Origin: Brachypodium distachyon
Lineage: Eukaryota > Streptophyta > Magnoliopsida > Poales > Poaceae
DNA length: 64,000 bases
NCBI RefSeq assembly: GCF_000005505.3
Contig: NC_016132.3
Location: forward strand, 51,102,914 to 51,166,913
Reading direction: 5' to 3'
Under the pieces are notes generated by a model. The model ran no database searches. It saw only the letters and a program-made list of their open reading frames with translations, and had not been told where the DNA came from. Position 1 is the first letter of the stretch. The number at the start of each line of letters is the position of its first letter. The position numbers and the translations under genes are program-made. Positions 23,192 to 33,809 of the stretch are shown one piece after another.

Positions 23192-24442
23192 GGCGACTTA
23201 AATGAAAATGTTTACATGACTCAACCGGAAGGTTTTGTGATGGAAGGTAAGGAACATTTAGCGTGCCGTCTAAAGAAATCCATCTATGGCTTGAAGCAAG
23301 CTTCAACACAATGGTACCTCAAGTTTGATAAGATTTTTAGAAACTTTGGTTTGACGGAAAATGTTGTGGACAACTGCATATACGTAAAATTCAAACGCAG
23401 TCGTTTCACAATTTTAGTCCTGTATGTGGATGACATATTGTTGGCATGTAGCGATAAGGATATGCTACATGAGACCAAGAATTTTTTGTCATCTAATTTT
23501 AATATGAAAGATCTTGGTGAAGCCTGATATGTCCTTGGCATTGAGATTCATCGAGATAGGTCTGAAGGCACATTAGGACTATCACAGAAAGCGTACTTTG
23601 AGAGGGCACTGAAGATATACAATATGCATAAGTGCTCTCCCTCACCTGCTCCTATAGTCAAGGGCAATAAGTTTGGGACATTTCAATGTCTGAGGAACCA
23701 AATTGAAATTGGTCGGATGAAGTCGGTTCCTTATGCTTCAGTTGTCGGAAGCATCATGTATGCACAAGTATGTACACGCCCTGACTTATCATTTATAACC
23801 GGGATGCTTGGCAGATACCAATCAAATCCAGGACCAGACCACTGGAAGGCCGCAAAGAAAGTCTTGCGTTATATGCAAGGTACTAAAGATTACATGCTAA
23901 CATATTGGAAGTCTGATAACCTGAAAGTTATCGGTTATTCAGACGCCGATTTTGCCGGGTGTGTGGATAGTAAGAAATCCATGTCAGGTTATATATTCAC
24001 ACTCACCGGGCGAGCCATATCGTGGAAAAGCTCCAAACAAACGTTGACTGCTTCATAAACGATGCAAGCAGAATTTGTGGCATGTTATGAGGCCACTGGG
24101 CAGGCCGTATGGCTAAATTTTTTTATTCCCGGACTTAAAGTGGTTGACAGCATTTTTAAACCACTGGTATTATACTACGATAATGAACCAGCAGTTTTCT
24201 ATACAAGTAACAACAAGTCAAGTGCCGCTGCCAAGCACATTGACATCAAGTATCATGTTGTGAAAGATAGAATCCAGGATCAAACTATTAACGTCAAGCA
24301 TATAAGTACGACACATATGCTTGCGGATCCGCTAACTAAAAGCTTACCACCCAGTATTTTCGTGAGGTTGCCGGCATGGGACTACTGGAAGCCTAATGAT
24401 CCTGGAATTTTGGGAACCGCTAAAAGGAACCACTCCCAATAA
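23192..24442 (+). pseudogene. Ty1/copia polyprotein remnant (reverse transcriptase C-terminal part and RNase H)
   Basis: One reading frame runs from GDLNENVYM at 23192 to a stop at 24440-24442, with two in-frame stops (23525-23527 and 24056-24058) but no frameshift. Visible landmarks in order are KSIYGLKQA, the catalytic YVDD of copia reverse transcriptase, an RPDLSF motif, the RNase H aspartates in YSDADFAG, DNEPAVF and the terminal ADPLTK. Gag, protease, integrase and the N-terminal part of reverse transcriptase are missing upstream, where the frame abuts the Harbinger derivative. The copy is dead. Confidence 0.92.
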
Positions 24443-24590
24443 GAAAAATGTTATCTTTTGAAAAACAGGCTGATATACTATAGGTATTGAGTTTCAGAGA
24501 CATTTCATCGGTCACTGTAACACCTTACTTTGGTATATTATTCCTGCGGAAAAGAACAGATGTGTTAAAACTAACGATCAAAAGGGAGAA

Positions 24591-25130
24591 TGTTGGTGAT
24601 CTTTTTAACAAGAAACAAATGCCTGAAATCACGTCCTAATTAAAAGGGATGTGTTTTGGGGAAACTAATCCACGTCCTTAATCAAAGGACTGTGTTTTAG
24701 GAATTAATCCATTAGCCAACGTTAATGGATAATTCCACTAATCACGCCCTGATCGGGGGCACTTACCAACTAATGGTTTCGGCCCCCCGTCACGCAGCGC
24801 TATATAAATAGAGAGCCCCTGCTGTCTCATGTGACTACGTTCACGTGAGAACTTGCCAGCTCCGACACACCTCTAAAGACCCTACCGATCTAGGGGAGCG
24901 CTGAAGCGTACGGGAAGGTCGCTACCGACGACGACGACGACTCCGGCATTCGGCCAGTGCCGGTACCGGCCAGAAGGACGCTGCTACCTCCGACCTGCTG
25001 CAACAGCTACGACGATGGCCTCCTCGTCCACTGGACGTACGGTTAAATCTCCCTTAATCTCTTTACTGTTAGCACTCTAATGCTTACCAGTGACTAGAAT
25101 GTTAATCCTCTTGATACAAATAATCTAACA
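24591..25130 (+). mobile_element. 3' LTR of the copia remnant
   Basis: An AAAAGGGAGAA polypurine tract directly precedes TGTTGGTGATC at 24591, and the segment closes at ATAATCTAACA (25130), giving about 540 bp with TGTTGG/CTAACA ends. A promoter-like GCTATATAAATAG lies at about 24800. The upstream LTR is absent from the window, so no target duplication can be checked. Confidence 0.8.
24800..24812 (+). promoter_or_regulatory. TATA box of the copia LTR
   Basis: GCTATATAAATAG lies about 210 bp into the LTR and is followed by GC-rich leader-like sequence. This is the usual U3/R layout of copia LTRs; activity is not implied. Confidence 0.6.
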
Positions 25131-27278
25131 ACAGGTACTAGTACTATGTGTCGGAGAGATAGATAGAAAAGAATAGTACATGTTATTTGCAGAAGTAAAT
25201 GATTCTACGCGGGAACCAAGAACAAAAGAAGGATGACATGTGGGTCCATAATTAGGAAAGAGAAGTGAATAAAAAAAAGAAAGAAGAGAGAGAAATCATA
25301 AAATAGAAATTAGTAACCGCTTGTTGTTGAAGATGCCAAGGTGTACTACACGGGTACCAAGAAATAAATGGTCAATGTGAAGAAGAGATGAATATCACAT
25401 CTTAGTGGTTACTTAAAGAAGTAGTAGGTACTACACGTATATCAAGAAAAATAAGAAGATGACATGTAGCCCCATCAAGAAAAAAAAATTAATAAAAAAA
25501 GAAAACATATTCAAAACGGGAGAGAAAATTTTTAGTATCAGACACCATTGGAGATGCCTAATAACTTCTCCAATGTTACACCGGTTCATAGAAACCCCAA
25601 AAAAGTTTGATTCGACTCAGCATTTAGGCTGCAATGTTACGCATCGGTCCATTCTGCAAAAGTTAGGCCCACTGTACACTAAACAAAAGGAAAATAAGTT
25701 CTATTCTTCCTGACCTAGCACCTATCCCTCTCCTGACTTGACACATTTGCATGCCCTTGATACTTTGCACCGGTTCATGTATAAGGACCGGTGCCGATAG
25801 TTTTATTTTGTTTGCTCCCCCTCCACAATGTTATGCACGGGTGCATATATGGCCACCTCATCTTTATGAACCGTCAAAAGGCCTAACATGGCGCCGCTGG
25901 CCCTGGGAACAGTCCTCAGCAAATGATCACGACCCATCCTGCTTAGCGTGATGATCCATTTTTCTGATCGCTGGCAGCAAAGAAAGGTGCCACATATCTG
26001 CCCGCCGTTGCATTGGCTTGCCGTCCAAAAAAATATGACGATCTGCTTTGCAGGAGAAATTCTCGTGGTCCTCTCTGCCTTCAATCAACAAAAGCACTGG
26101 ATCGTGACGTTGAGATGCGAACCAACAGTCCGACGAGCTTAAACGCATTCGTCGCTAGCGGCCTTAAGCACTTAACAGTAACAGTACTCACTCCACAGTA
26201 AAGGCTGTGCAATAGAGACAAACTGCAACGCTAAGCAGAGCAGGTAAAACCGATCGGATTAGGGAGACGAGAGGTGGGTCAGCAGGCGGCAGCGAGCAGC
26301 CTGCGCCGACACGTCAATTCGCCTCTTCTGATCTTCTTTACTTGCAAGCCAAAGGAAAGCCGGACGGTGCAGCATTGCAGCGGAAGAAAACAAGGCGCGA
26401 TCCCGTGAATCCGTGATCTCTCACGCGGGAGCGCGCGCGCGCGCCGGCGCCTTCCTCGTGCCACTCATGACACCTCGCGAAGAGACAAGTAGCGCCGGCC
26501 AATTTTTTAACACCGGGCGCATCGTCATTCCCCTCGGATGCGACACAGCGGATGAAGGCGGGTGGTCTTTGCAGATCTGTTGGTTGTTTGCTTAGATTGA
26601 TGAGTTCTTTGCAGATCTGATCCTTCTGATTAGATCAGAAAGCTGCGTGGATGTTCCTGATACAATGTTCGATGACACCGAAAGTGGGATGGCGTGGCGT
26701 GGCGTGGTTAGCAGCAGAGCGGCGAGGTGAGGTGATGCGAGATGGAAAGCATCCGATGTCTGTCTGAACAGCTCTGAAGACTGACCCACTTATTTATACA
26801 ACAAAGTTCGTCAGGCGGTGGCATACACACAAGCACATTGGTTCAGAACTTGAATAGCCACGTGCCCACGTACAAATAGAGTGGGTCATTGATACATGTG
26901 ATTTTTCTTTGAAATGCTTTTGAGATTGAATGAAAGGTTCCGGCAAGTGAAAGATGGAATCATGAATGCCGAACATTTGATACCAAAACGAGATCAGAAG
27001 GATTGAGGATTTAGTTAAACTGTTATGAGAAACAGCTCTGCAAAATACATTCCAGCTCTGTCCAATTCCACCTAGACGTACGCCCCCACCTTACGCAAAA
27101 GCCAAAAGCAACCCGCATTTCATCGGAAGACGGCGCCGGCGCCGTGACACCACCGCAAACCTTCTAACCTTTTTACTGCGCCCAACTTAATTAGCACACA
27201 GAACCTAAGCAGGATTAGTCTAGACGACCAAAGGAAAATAGCCGGACAGCAGATCAGAACAAGCACAATTAGAGACTT
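25131..27278. other. Intergenic stretch without a recognisable gene
   Basis: AT-rich to about 25700, with loosely repeated blocks (a 'gggNaccaag' word followed by GATGACATGT at about 25210, 25350 and 25440). It becomes moderately GC-rich around 26280-26520, with a short alternating CG run near 26430. No open frame carries a recognisable domain. The last few hundred bases probably hold the 3' untranslated region of the minus-strand gene that ends at 27279. Confidence 0.45.
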
Positions 27279-28079
27279 CTAGAGAAAGATGAAGCATTCC
27301 ATGGACACCAGCGGGTTCGCCAACGATTCTTTTCCGTCGCCGTCGCCCTCGCCTTGGCCATCGCCATGACTGGCATTCGCGTCCATAGCGCCGTCCTCGC
27401 GTTCCTCTCCCGGCTGAGGCGGCGGGGGAGGAGCCTCCCGCGCCCGCCGCGGCGAGGCGCGGCTGCACGACCTACTAGGCACCGGCGGCTTCCGCTGCAG
27501 GAACGGGGCGGGCCCCGCGGCCCCGTTCTGCTCCTGTGGCGGCCGCTTCGCCGCCGGTGACGGCGACCTCCGCACGGAGCGATCTCGTGGCTCCCGGCGC
27601 GGAGGAGGGGAGGGCGAGGCCCGGCAGCTGCGGGACCGGACACCGTAGGCGGCGGCGGCGGCGCGGTCCCGGCGGCCAACCCCCAGCTCGCCGGAGACCG
27701 GCCGCTTTCTGGTCGCCGGCTTCCGCGGCGACCGCTCCGGCCCCGCCACCGAGCTCGTCGCGACCGACGACTCGGACGCCGCCTCGGACCTCTCGTCGGT
27801 TGCCAGCGACATGCAGCTCCCCAGATCGCTCGCGGTGGTGGTGGCATCGGCACTGGCCTTCACGACCTTCAACACTCGTTGCTCCTCCACAGCCACGACA
27901 ATGGCGGCAGGCTTATTAGGCTCGACGGTTACCTTTGTGTTCGGTGTCTCCGAGAGCACCTCCTTGACCTTCTCCTCCTCCGGCGACGGCGGGGGCGGCG
28001 GGTCGCGGTCCTCCGGCTTGCAGCGAGGAGGGAAGACAGCGGAGCCGTCTGGGCGCTTCTTGCTGAAGCAGCAGCCCAT
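27279..28079 (-). CDS. Small basic/proline-rich protein with MGCC lipid-anchor N-terminus, function unknown
   Basis: A single exon encodes 266 residues when started at the ATG at 28079. An upstream in-frame ATG at 28154 exists, but the chosen start gives MGCCFSKK, with glycine 2 for N-myristoylation and cysteines 3-4 for palmitoylation. That suggests attachment to the plasma membrane or another membrane. A conserved-looking segment EEEKVKEVLSETP follows at about residues 34-46. The middle is low-complexity and rich in serine, arginine and proline (RSPSP-type words), resembling serine/arginine repetitive proteins. The end, NPLVSMECFIFL, is hydrophobic and seems conserved in plant relatives I remember, which are unnamed. 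High GC at third positions is typical of single-exon grass genes. Function and pathway cannot be assigned. Confidence 0.82.
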   Translation of the reverse strand: MGCCFSKKRPDGSAVFPPRCKPEDRDPPPPPSPEEEKVKEVLSETPNTKVTVEPNKPAAIVVAVEEQRVLKVVKASADATTTASDLGSCMSLATDERSEAASESSVATSSVAGPERSPRKPATRKRPVSGELGVGRRDRAAAAAYGVRSRSCRASPSPPPRREPRDRSVRRSPSPAAKRPPQEQNGAAGPAPFLQRKPPVPSRSCSRASPRRAREAPPPPPQPGEEREDGAMDANASHGDGQGEGDGDGKESLANPLVSMECFIFL

Positions 28080-29602
28080 GTCTCCAGCTCCTGCCGGCCC
28101 ACAAGGCGGGTGTCTCCGGCGGTCGTGATCGGTAGTTGGGTCGGGAGGGCTCAATACGCACTACGGGACGCTCGATTTGGGGAGGAGCGGAGGAGCCGAG
28201 AAGGCGACGGGCACGGGAAGGGCGAGGGGGTCTGCCAAGTAGGTGAAGCCGGAAGTGGCAAGCTATTGTATGATGACTTGATGCTGTGGGCTGGGTTTTT
28301 TAGAGTAAAGTACACTCATCTTTAACTCGTCATGTGCGGTAGGAGTACTCCGTATATGTGATCTTCTGGACCTTTAACAGTGAAATCATGCGCCAGCGGT
28401 TTTTAAAGTTGTCCATTTTTGTCACTGAGCTCTAAAAACTGGTTTTGATTACGCTAGCAGTTTTCTAATGTACTTGAATAATGGGTGGTTATACGATTTT
28501 CTAGTTTTAACTTTGAAATCACACCTTTCCTCTAAAAAAACTCTGAAATCGCTCATTTCCTCTATCAAAACTCTGAAATCACATAATAATGGCTCTAAAA
28601 TCACACATTTCACCGACAGTTTTATACTTGGTGAGTGGTTTTGCTGGTGTGTCCGTGACATGTTTGGTGTATGGCGTCTATTGTGGAAAGATCAGATCTT
28701 TGAATGTGAAGAGGCATAGATAAGAAGAAAATGTTGAAAAAAAATTAAAACCTTCATGGAAAGCGAAATATAAATAGCATTTAGATTAGTTGGATGTTCG
28801 GCCGCGTATCCGGTGAAAACCCTCATCGGTGCAAATCGTGCAAACTTCATAAAAACCAAGTTTAAAAGTTTTTTAAAAAAATCTAAAAAATTACCATATG
28901 TTGGGAGTGTGACGTTCTAAAAACCTGCAAAATTTCAAGTTCAAATTCAAAATCATTTGGAAGGAATTAAAAAGAAAAAATTTACAATGAATAGTGTCAA
29001 ATACTGAAAGATCACTATTCATGCATAATTTGTTTTTTTTTCCGCTACTACCAAACACCATTGAGTTTGGACTTGAAATTTTACACATATATAAAATATC
29101 ACTATTCTAACATATGTAATTTTTTCAAGAATCTTTTGAACTTTTTTCGGTGGAGTTTTCATCGTTTGCATCGTAGAGGTGGTTTTCACCAGATATATCG
29201 CCTACTTAAAATGTCTAGGTTACTAAACACATCAAAAACAAGTAATATAAAAACCATGAAAAGCCTTTTCATTGACACCCTAAATAATCGGCATAATGAT
29301 TTTGTTGACTTCTCATTCTTTCCGCATTGCCCAATTACATTTTTTTTAGTGAAATACACATTATGTATGCGTTATTTTAAAAGTCATCGTGATGGTCAGA
29401 ACCTGTTTTGACATGAATGGCAGAAGCCCAAGACTTTAATGACAGTCATTTTCTGATTTCATTGTTTATCTAAGGGCATCTCCAATAGATTGTATGTTAA
29501 TTTATATGTAAAATTCTCCTTGTCATTAAACAACATCTCATTATACGACTACTACAAATAGATTGTTTCTAAGTTGGCCGATAGGAGGCAAGAGAGTACT
29601 TA
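28080..29602. other. Intergenic stretch upstream of the MGCC gene
   Basis: The first 200 bp are GC-rich and likely contain the leader and promoter of the minus-strand MGCC gene. The rest is AT-rich. At 28520-28610 the phrase 'actctgaaatc' recurs. A GGGCATCTCCAATAG word at 29475, preceded by TAA, looks like one terminus of a Harbinger-type MITE, but no matching right end was found. No gene was seen. Confidence 0.45.
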
Positions 29603-30350
29603 CTCCCTCCGTCCGCAAATAAGCGTATATTTGCATTTGTCCTAAGTAAAAAAAATTAAAATTTGACCAACTTTCTAAGAAAAAGTGTAGCGGCATTTAT
29701 GACATCAAATTAGTATCATTAGATCCGTCTTCAAACGTATTTTCATGTTTCAATATACGCTTTGATATCATATATATGTTGTTAGAAATCAGGCCAAGAA
29801 ACACAACGCGATCTGAACTCTGCACGAGGTGGATTTGGGGACGAACCTGCTGTTCTCCGTCAGAACCTCCTACCGTCAAAGATGAAGTTCAGAGAGAAAG
29901 ACAAAGACCATACACACAGGTATTTTGCGACGCGTAATGAGTGCGTCTTTTCTCCCTTCCTTTTATTCCTCGGACCACGTCGTCGCAGCGTACGTGCCGG
30001 TATTCTAGCGCTCCACTTGATCCCACAACGTCCGTGCCATCCCACAGATCAGGATCGAGCAGAGCTGTACAAACAGAATTGCAACAGAAAAGATGCCCCT
30101 CATGGACTAGCACAAGTTAGGCCTACATGCAAGAGTCTTAAAGACTTATTCTGCGTCGAGCCTAACAACATGGCCGCGCTTACAACTAACCAGATCACAT
30201 TCTGGACGTGACACGGCTTGAAGTTCATAAAAGAAAGTGAACTAGCAACAAGATTAAATAGATAACATATGTTGCGTTTTTTTTATAAATTTGATCAAAA
30301 TTTAGAAACTTTGACTTACAACAAAGGCAAATGTACATTCATTCGCAGAC
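29603..30350. mobile_element. Old Stowaway/Mariner-type MITE split by a solo LTR
   Basis: The left half starts CTCCCTCCGTCCGC at 29603 with TA before it. The right half resumes at about 30273 and contains GACTTACAACAAAGGC and TTCGCAGAC, the eroded complement of the left end. Halves of this length and wording are usual in the roughly 260-bp Triticeae Mariner-derived MITEs. Without the nested solo LTR the element is about 255 bp. The last bases of its right end have decayed. Confidence 0.72.
29780..30267. mobile_element. Solo LTR (488 bp) nested in the MITE
   Basis: The segment begins TGTTAGAAATC and ends AGATAACA (TGTTA/TAACA inverted ends). It is flanked by a perfect 5-bp duplication TATGT (29775-29779 and 30268-30272). 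There is no internal coding domain. Length and ends fit a copia-type LTR left alone after LTR-LTR recombination. Confidence 0.82.
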
Positions 30351-31525
30351 AAAAGTTGCAATAAGTTGAAACGCAAAACAGGCACCAAGCTGATGAAAAA
30401 TCTCGTAACGTATTTTGCCAGACCAACCCTACGTCAGGCCTCATGGGCTGCTCACATGTTTATGGGGGTGCACTTAATTAAAACTTTCGAGTCCATGGAC
30501 AAGCATTGTGTAAAAAGTTTTGTGCCAACGACTTGTGTAGCACCTTGTGATGTCCGAACAGTTCTTTCTTTTGCATCACGGGCACCGTAGAGAATGCGAA
30601 GCAAGGCCCGCAATAGCATCTTTCATTTCGTACGGATACACCCGCAGTCCACCAAGACATGTCAAAAACCAGGACGACTCGATAGTGAATAGATTCGTAC
30701 CGTCGCAGTGTCGCACCATGTGTTGACGCCTCCTCTCCTTTGCTTTCTAGTCGCATGACGTGTTCCTCCTTTCCCCTTCGCTTTCTACGAGTAGGATCTA
30801 TCTATGGTCTCTAGCTTTGGGGCTGACCAGTCGATCAGGCTCTGGAGGCTTGTGCCGTTGATGTGAAAAATGCAGGACGACGTGACCGTACAGCCCCTCT
30901 ATTCCTAGGATGCTGCTCCGTCTCCCTATCTATGCCTCTGCGGCGCTGTCCCTGCGCCCAAGTGGGGGTCACATGCGTACGTGTCGCAGTTGCGGTGCCG
31001 AAGTGCCGATGCACCTCGGCAGGCTCTTCCCGCACTCCACGACGGTAGTACCACTGCGCACGAGCAAGGCCACGGACGGAGCTGGCCTCACTGGGTGGAG
31101 TCCCTAGGCGGCGCGCGCGTACCGGGGGGCCCGGAGAGGCGGAGACGGCGGCGGGAGTGGGGACCTCCCGGCTCCCTCGATCGGTGCTCGGCTGCAGCCT
31201 GCAGACCCCAGATGGACACAACACGCAACGCACCTGAACCTCTTTTCCTCCTGTTGCAGATCAGCAACAGGGGGGCAGATCAGCAGAGCGAACCGCGGAG
31301 CGTTTACGGAGCGTACGGTGAGAACGGAAGCCCGGACTGCAAATCATGCAGCGCCGTGCGTACCTGCAGTGAGAACGGAGGCCCGGGACTGCGCAGCTGT
31401 ATGCATGGAACGCTTACGCAGCGGCTTGTTTGACAGTAGCGGCTAAAGCACCTGTATGCATGCAACGCTTACGCAGCGGCTTGTTTGACAGTAGCTAAAA
31501 CACATGATCGTTCGTCGTGTGAGCT
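30351..31525. other. Intergenic stretch with local duplications, no gene recognised
   Basis: Unique-looking sequence with a GC-rich part at 30830-31400. Overlapping open frames on both strands there have no recognisable domain. From about 31310 there are short duplicated phrases: 'gagaacgga-gcccgg' twice, then the 43-bp block described separately. Confidence 0.45.
31398..31494. repeat. Direct duplication of a 43-bp block
   Basis: Two near-identical copies, at about 31398-31441 and 31452-31494, contain TGTATGCATG, then AACGCTTACGCAGCGG and TTGACAGTAGC. Related fragments ('tttgacagYagc') recur at about 31859 and 31888, beyond the SINE, so the SINE landed in an already repetitive area. Confidence 0.8.
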
Positions 31526-31537
31526 GCCAACCTATCG

Positions 31538-31845
31538 GTTTTTTTTAAAACACAGTACAGTACAGACGCAAGCACACATGCACATGCACTCACACCTAAG
31601 AACGCACGGATGCACATGCTACTCTTATGAGCATCTCTGAGAGACTGAACCATCGGCCGATCATCTTGAAATTGACGAAATCACCACTGGCGTCTCGTAG
31701 TTGACGTGTACGTTACTTCCACTGAAAACACAACGCCGATTACAACCTGAAATAAATAAATATGAACACACGTGTCAGGGACTTGAATCTGAATGGGGTG
31801 AACTGATTCCACGAGGAACCAACCACCTAGGCTCACTCAGTTCGC
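31538..31845 (-). mobile_element. tRNA-type SINE, copy 1
   Basis: The sequence is bounded by an 11-of-12 target duplication, GCCAACCTATCG (31526-31537) and GCCAACTTATCG (31846-31857). The plus strand begins with a T-run, so the element lies on the minus strand. Its 5' part contains box A-like TAGGTGGTTGG and box B-like ATTCAAGTCCC of an RNA polymerase III promoter. The same family recurs at 54280-54566. Similar sequences are common in Triticeae; I do not assign a family name. Confidence 0.82.
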
Positions 31846-32246
31846 GCCAACTTATCGTTTTGACAGCAGCGAAAACACATTATTGTTTGACAGTAGCTAA
31901 ACCATGCGTCGAGAACGAGAAGCCATGTAGCGAAGCTTCCCAAGCAAACTACTCCAGTACAGTACTACAGTACTACTCCTGTGCTGTCTGCTGTGTACCA
32001 AAAATAGCGAACGCCAGAACGGCCTGTAAACGCTGAGGTTCATGTGCGGTTCTGCAGTGTACTGCAAACAGTTGCATCAAGATAACCACCGCTCATTCAC
32101 TGGAAGTAGAGCAATGTGGATCATACGGTACCGGTGTTTACTGTAGTAGCACTGCAGCACGTGGTCTGTCTTCAATTCTTCATATGATCTCGAACGGAAA
32201 ACTGCAAATCGCGTGCTACCTGCAGTAGTAAACCTGTCGGCAGCAA

Positions 32247-33096
32247 GAGCATCTCCAAGACATATGTAAAATAGGGATTGTGTCAAAAAACCGTTTTTTA
32301 GTCACGAAAAGCAAAAATTGTCGGACGACGTAAACATATCATGTGTCCAATAATCTTAGGACATGTCCCAGAAAACCATCCCAAGTGATGTAAATATAGG
32401 GCACCGTAGGGCAGCCCAATCCCTTCCTTCCCTTTTCCCTCCTCGCGCGCCAAGGCCAATTGCCTGAAAATTCCTCCCCGCCTCCTTCCTCCCGGCCGCC
32501 GCGTTCCTTTCTCCTCCCCGACCACCGCCGGCGACCCGACGAGGGCGCCGCTCCGCCCCTCCATGCCGCCCTGCCCCTCCTCGCCGCCTCCCCAATGGCC
32601 AATGCGCCGAGCTACTTCTGCAGCCCCGCCGCGCGGCCCCTCCACTCCGCCCATCCACCAACACGCTTGCGCCCGTCCCCCACACCTCCACCGATTCGTC
32701 GGACGGCGACGACCTCCCGCGCCCACGCTCGCCTGCGCCGACGCGCCCGTGCCCGCCTCCCCGAACGCGCCCGTGCCTGTCTCCCTTCTGCCGCCCGAGC
32801 TTGCCTCCCCCTTCTGCGCCCGTGGGATTTGGTGAGGAAGAAGACAGAGGAAGAAGAGAAAGAAAAAGAAGATATGTATCTCTGACTGGCGGACCCCGTG
32901 GACCCCGTGTGTCATTGTGAAATTTTGCCATATGTGGTGCCCTATTTAAACTATTTTACATCATCTTGATTTTTGCCAGTGATCTAGTTTACATCATCTG
33001 AAATGGCTTCTCTATTTTAGGACACGAAAAACTGTAAATGTGGTGCCTAGCCTAAATTTTCAGTGTCCTATTATACATCATCTCTCCGAGATGTTC
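32247..33096. mobile_element. Possible non-autonomous DNA element with GC-rich core
   Basis: The left end GAGCATCTCCAAGAC and an inverted match near the right end (CTCTCCGAGATGTTC) suggest terminal repeats of a GAGCATCTCC-type family. Subterminal sequences on both sides share 'gtaaatNtgg' and 'taggac' words. The middle (32400-32840) is extremely GC-rich and proline/arginine-coding in many frames. Flanking triplets (CAA and CAG) do not match, so the boundaries are uncertain. Confidence 0.5.
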
Positions 33097-33748
33097 CAGA
33101 CGTCTGTTTTAGATAAAAGGTCATACGCTTGGCTTGCCTCGCGTGCTCTTTCAATTTCCAGGCGGCTCTCTGGCCCCGGCACGTCGGCAAGTCTCTCGCT
33201 GTTGGCTCAGACTTCAGATCGCGTGCGGCAACCACGAAACTGCGGCGTCGCGCGTGAAGGTCTGCAGCGGGGAGGGTCATTGGATGAGCTTAACCAACAG
33301 GCGGGTGCAGCTCTGCAGTTTTTTTTAGATGGGTCTGCAGTCTGCTGCTGGCTTGACCACAATCAGTTCGGCCCGGTCCCGAAAATGGAGTCGTGTCGGC
33401 GGTTAACAACGCCAACGTTGGCTAGCCTTGTCCGGTCCATGAACATTCACATGCAGGCCGCAGCCTTTGGGCCATGAAAGCATCTTTGTCCATTTGTTTC
33501 ATGAGTTTTTTTTTCTGTGTGCAAATTCAATTTTTTGCAATTTTAAACTAAAGTGGCATGGCATTTTTAATACGCGACTGCTCAATTTTCGTGGTAAAGA
33601 TATAGGAGTGTCTATTTCTCAGTCGACGATCATAGCCATCCAATTAAGATTTTCTCATCATTTTATATTTATATGAATATTGCACAAATCTCAGTGATTA
33701 GATCGAATGGTTGTTAGGGTCGGTTATTTTTCAGTCGCCTTAAAAGTA

Positions 33749-33809
33749 CTCCCTCGGTAAGTGTCTAGATACATGCAATATTTCGACAAGAATTATGAAA
33801 CGGAGGGAG
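33749..33809. mobile_element. Very short Stowaway-type MITE
   Basis: A 61-bp element starts CTCCCTCGG and ends ACGGAGGGAG with TA on both sides. Its interior has the 'gtctagatacatgcaatatttcg' theme seen in longer elements here, so it looks like an internally deleted copy. Confidence 0.8.

Noticed and set aside
32298..32931. Frames up to 205 codons on both strands
   Set aside because: Extreme GC content, low-complexity translations, no domain; part of a possible non-autonomous element.
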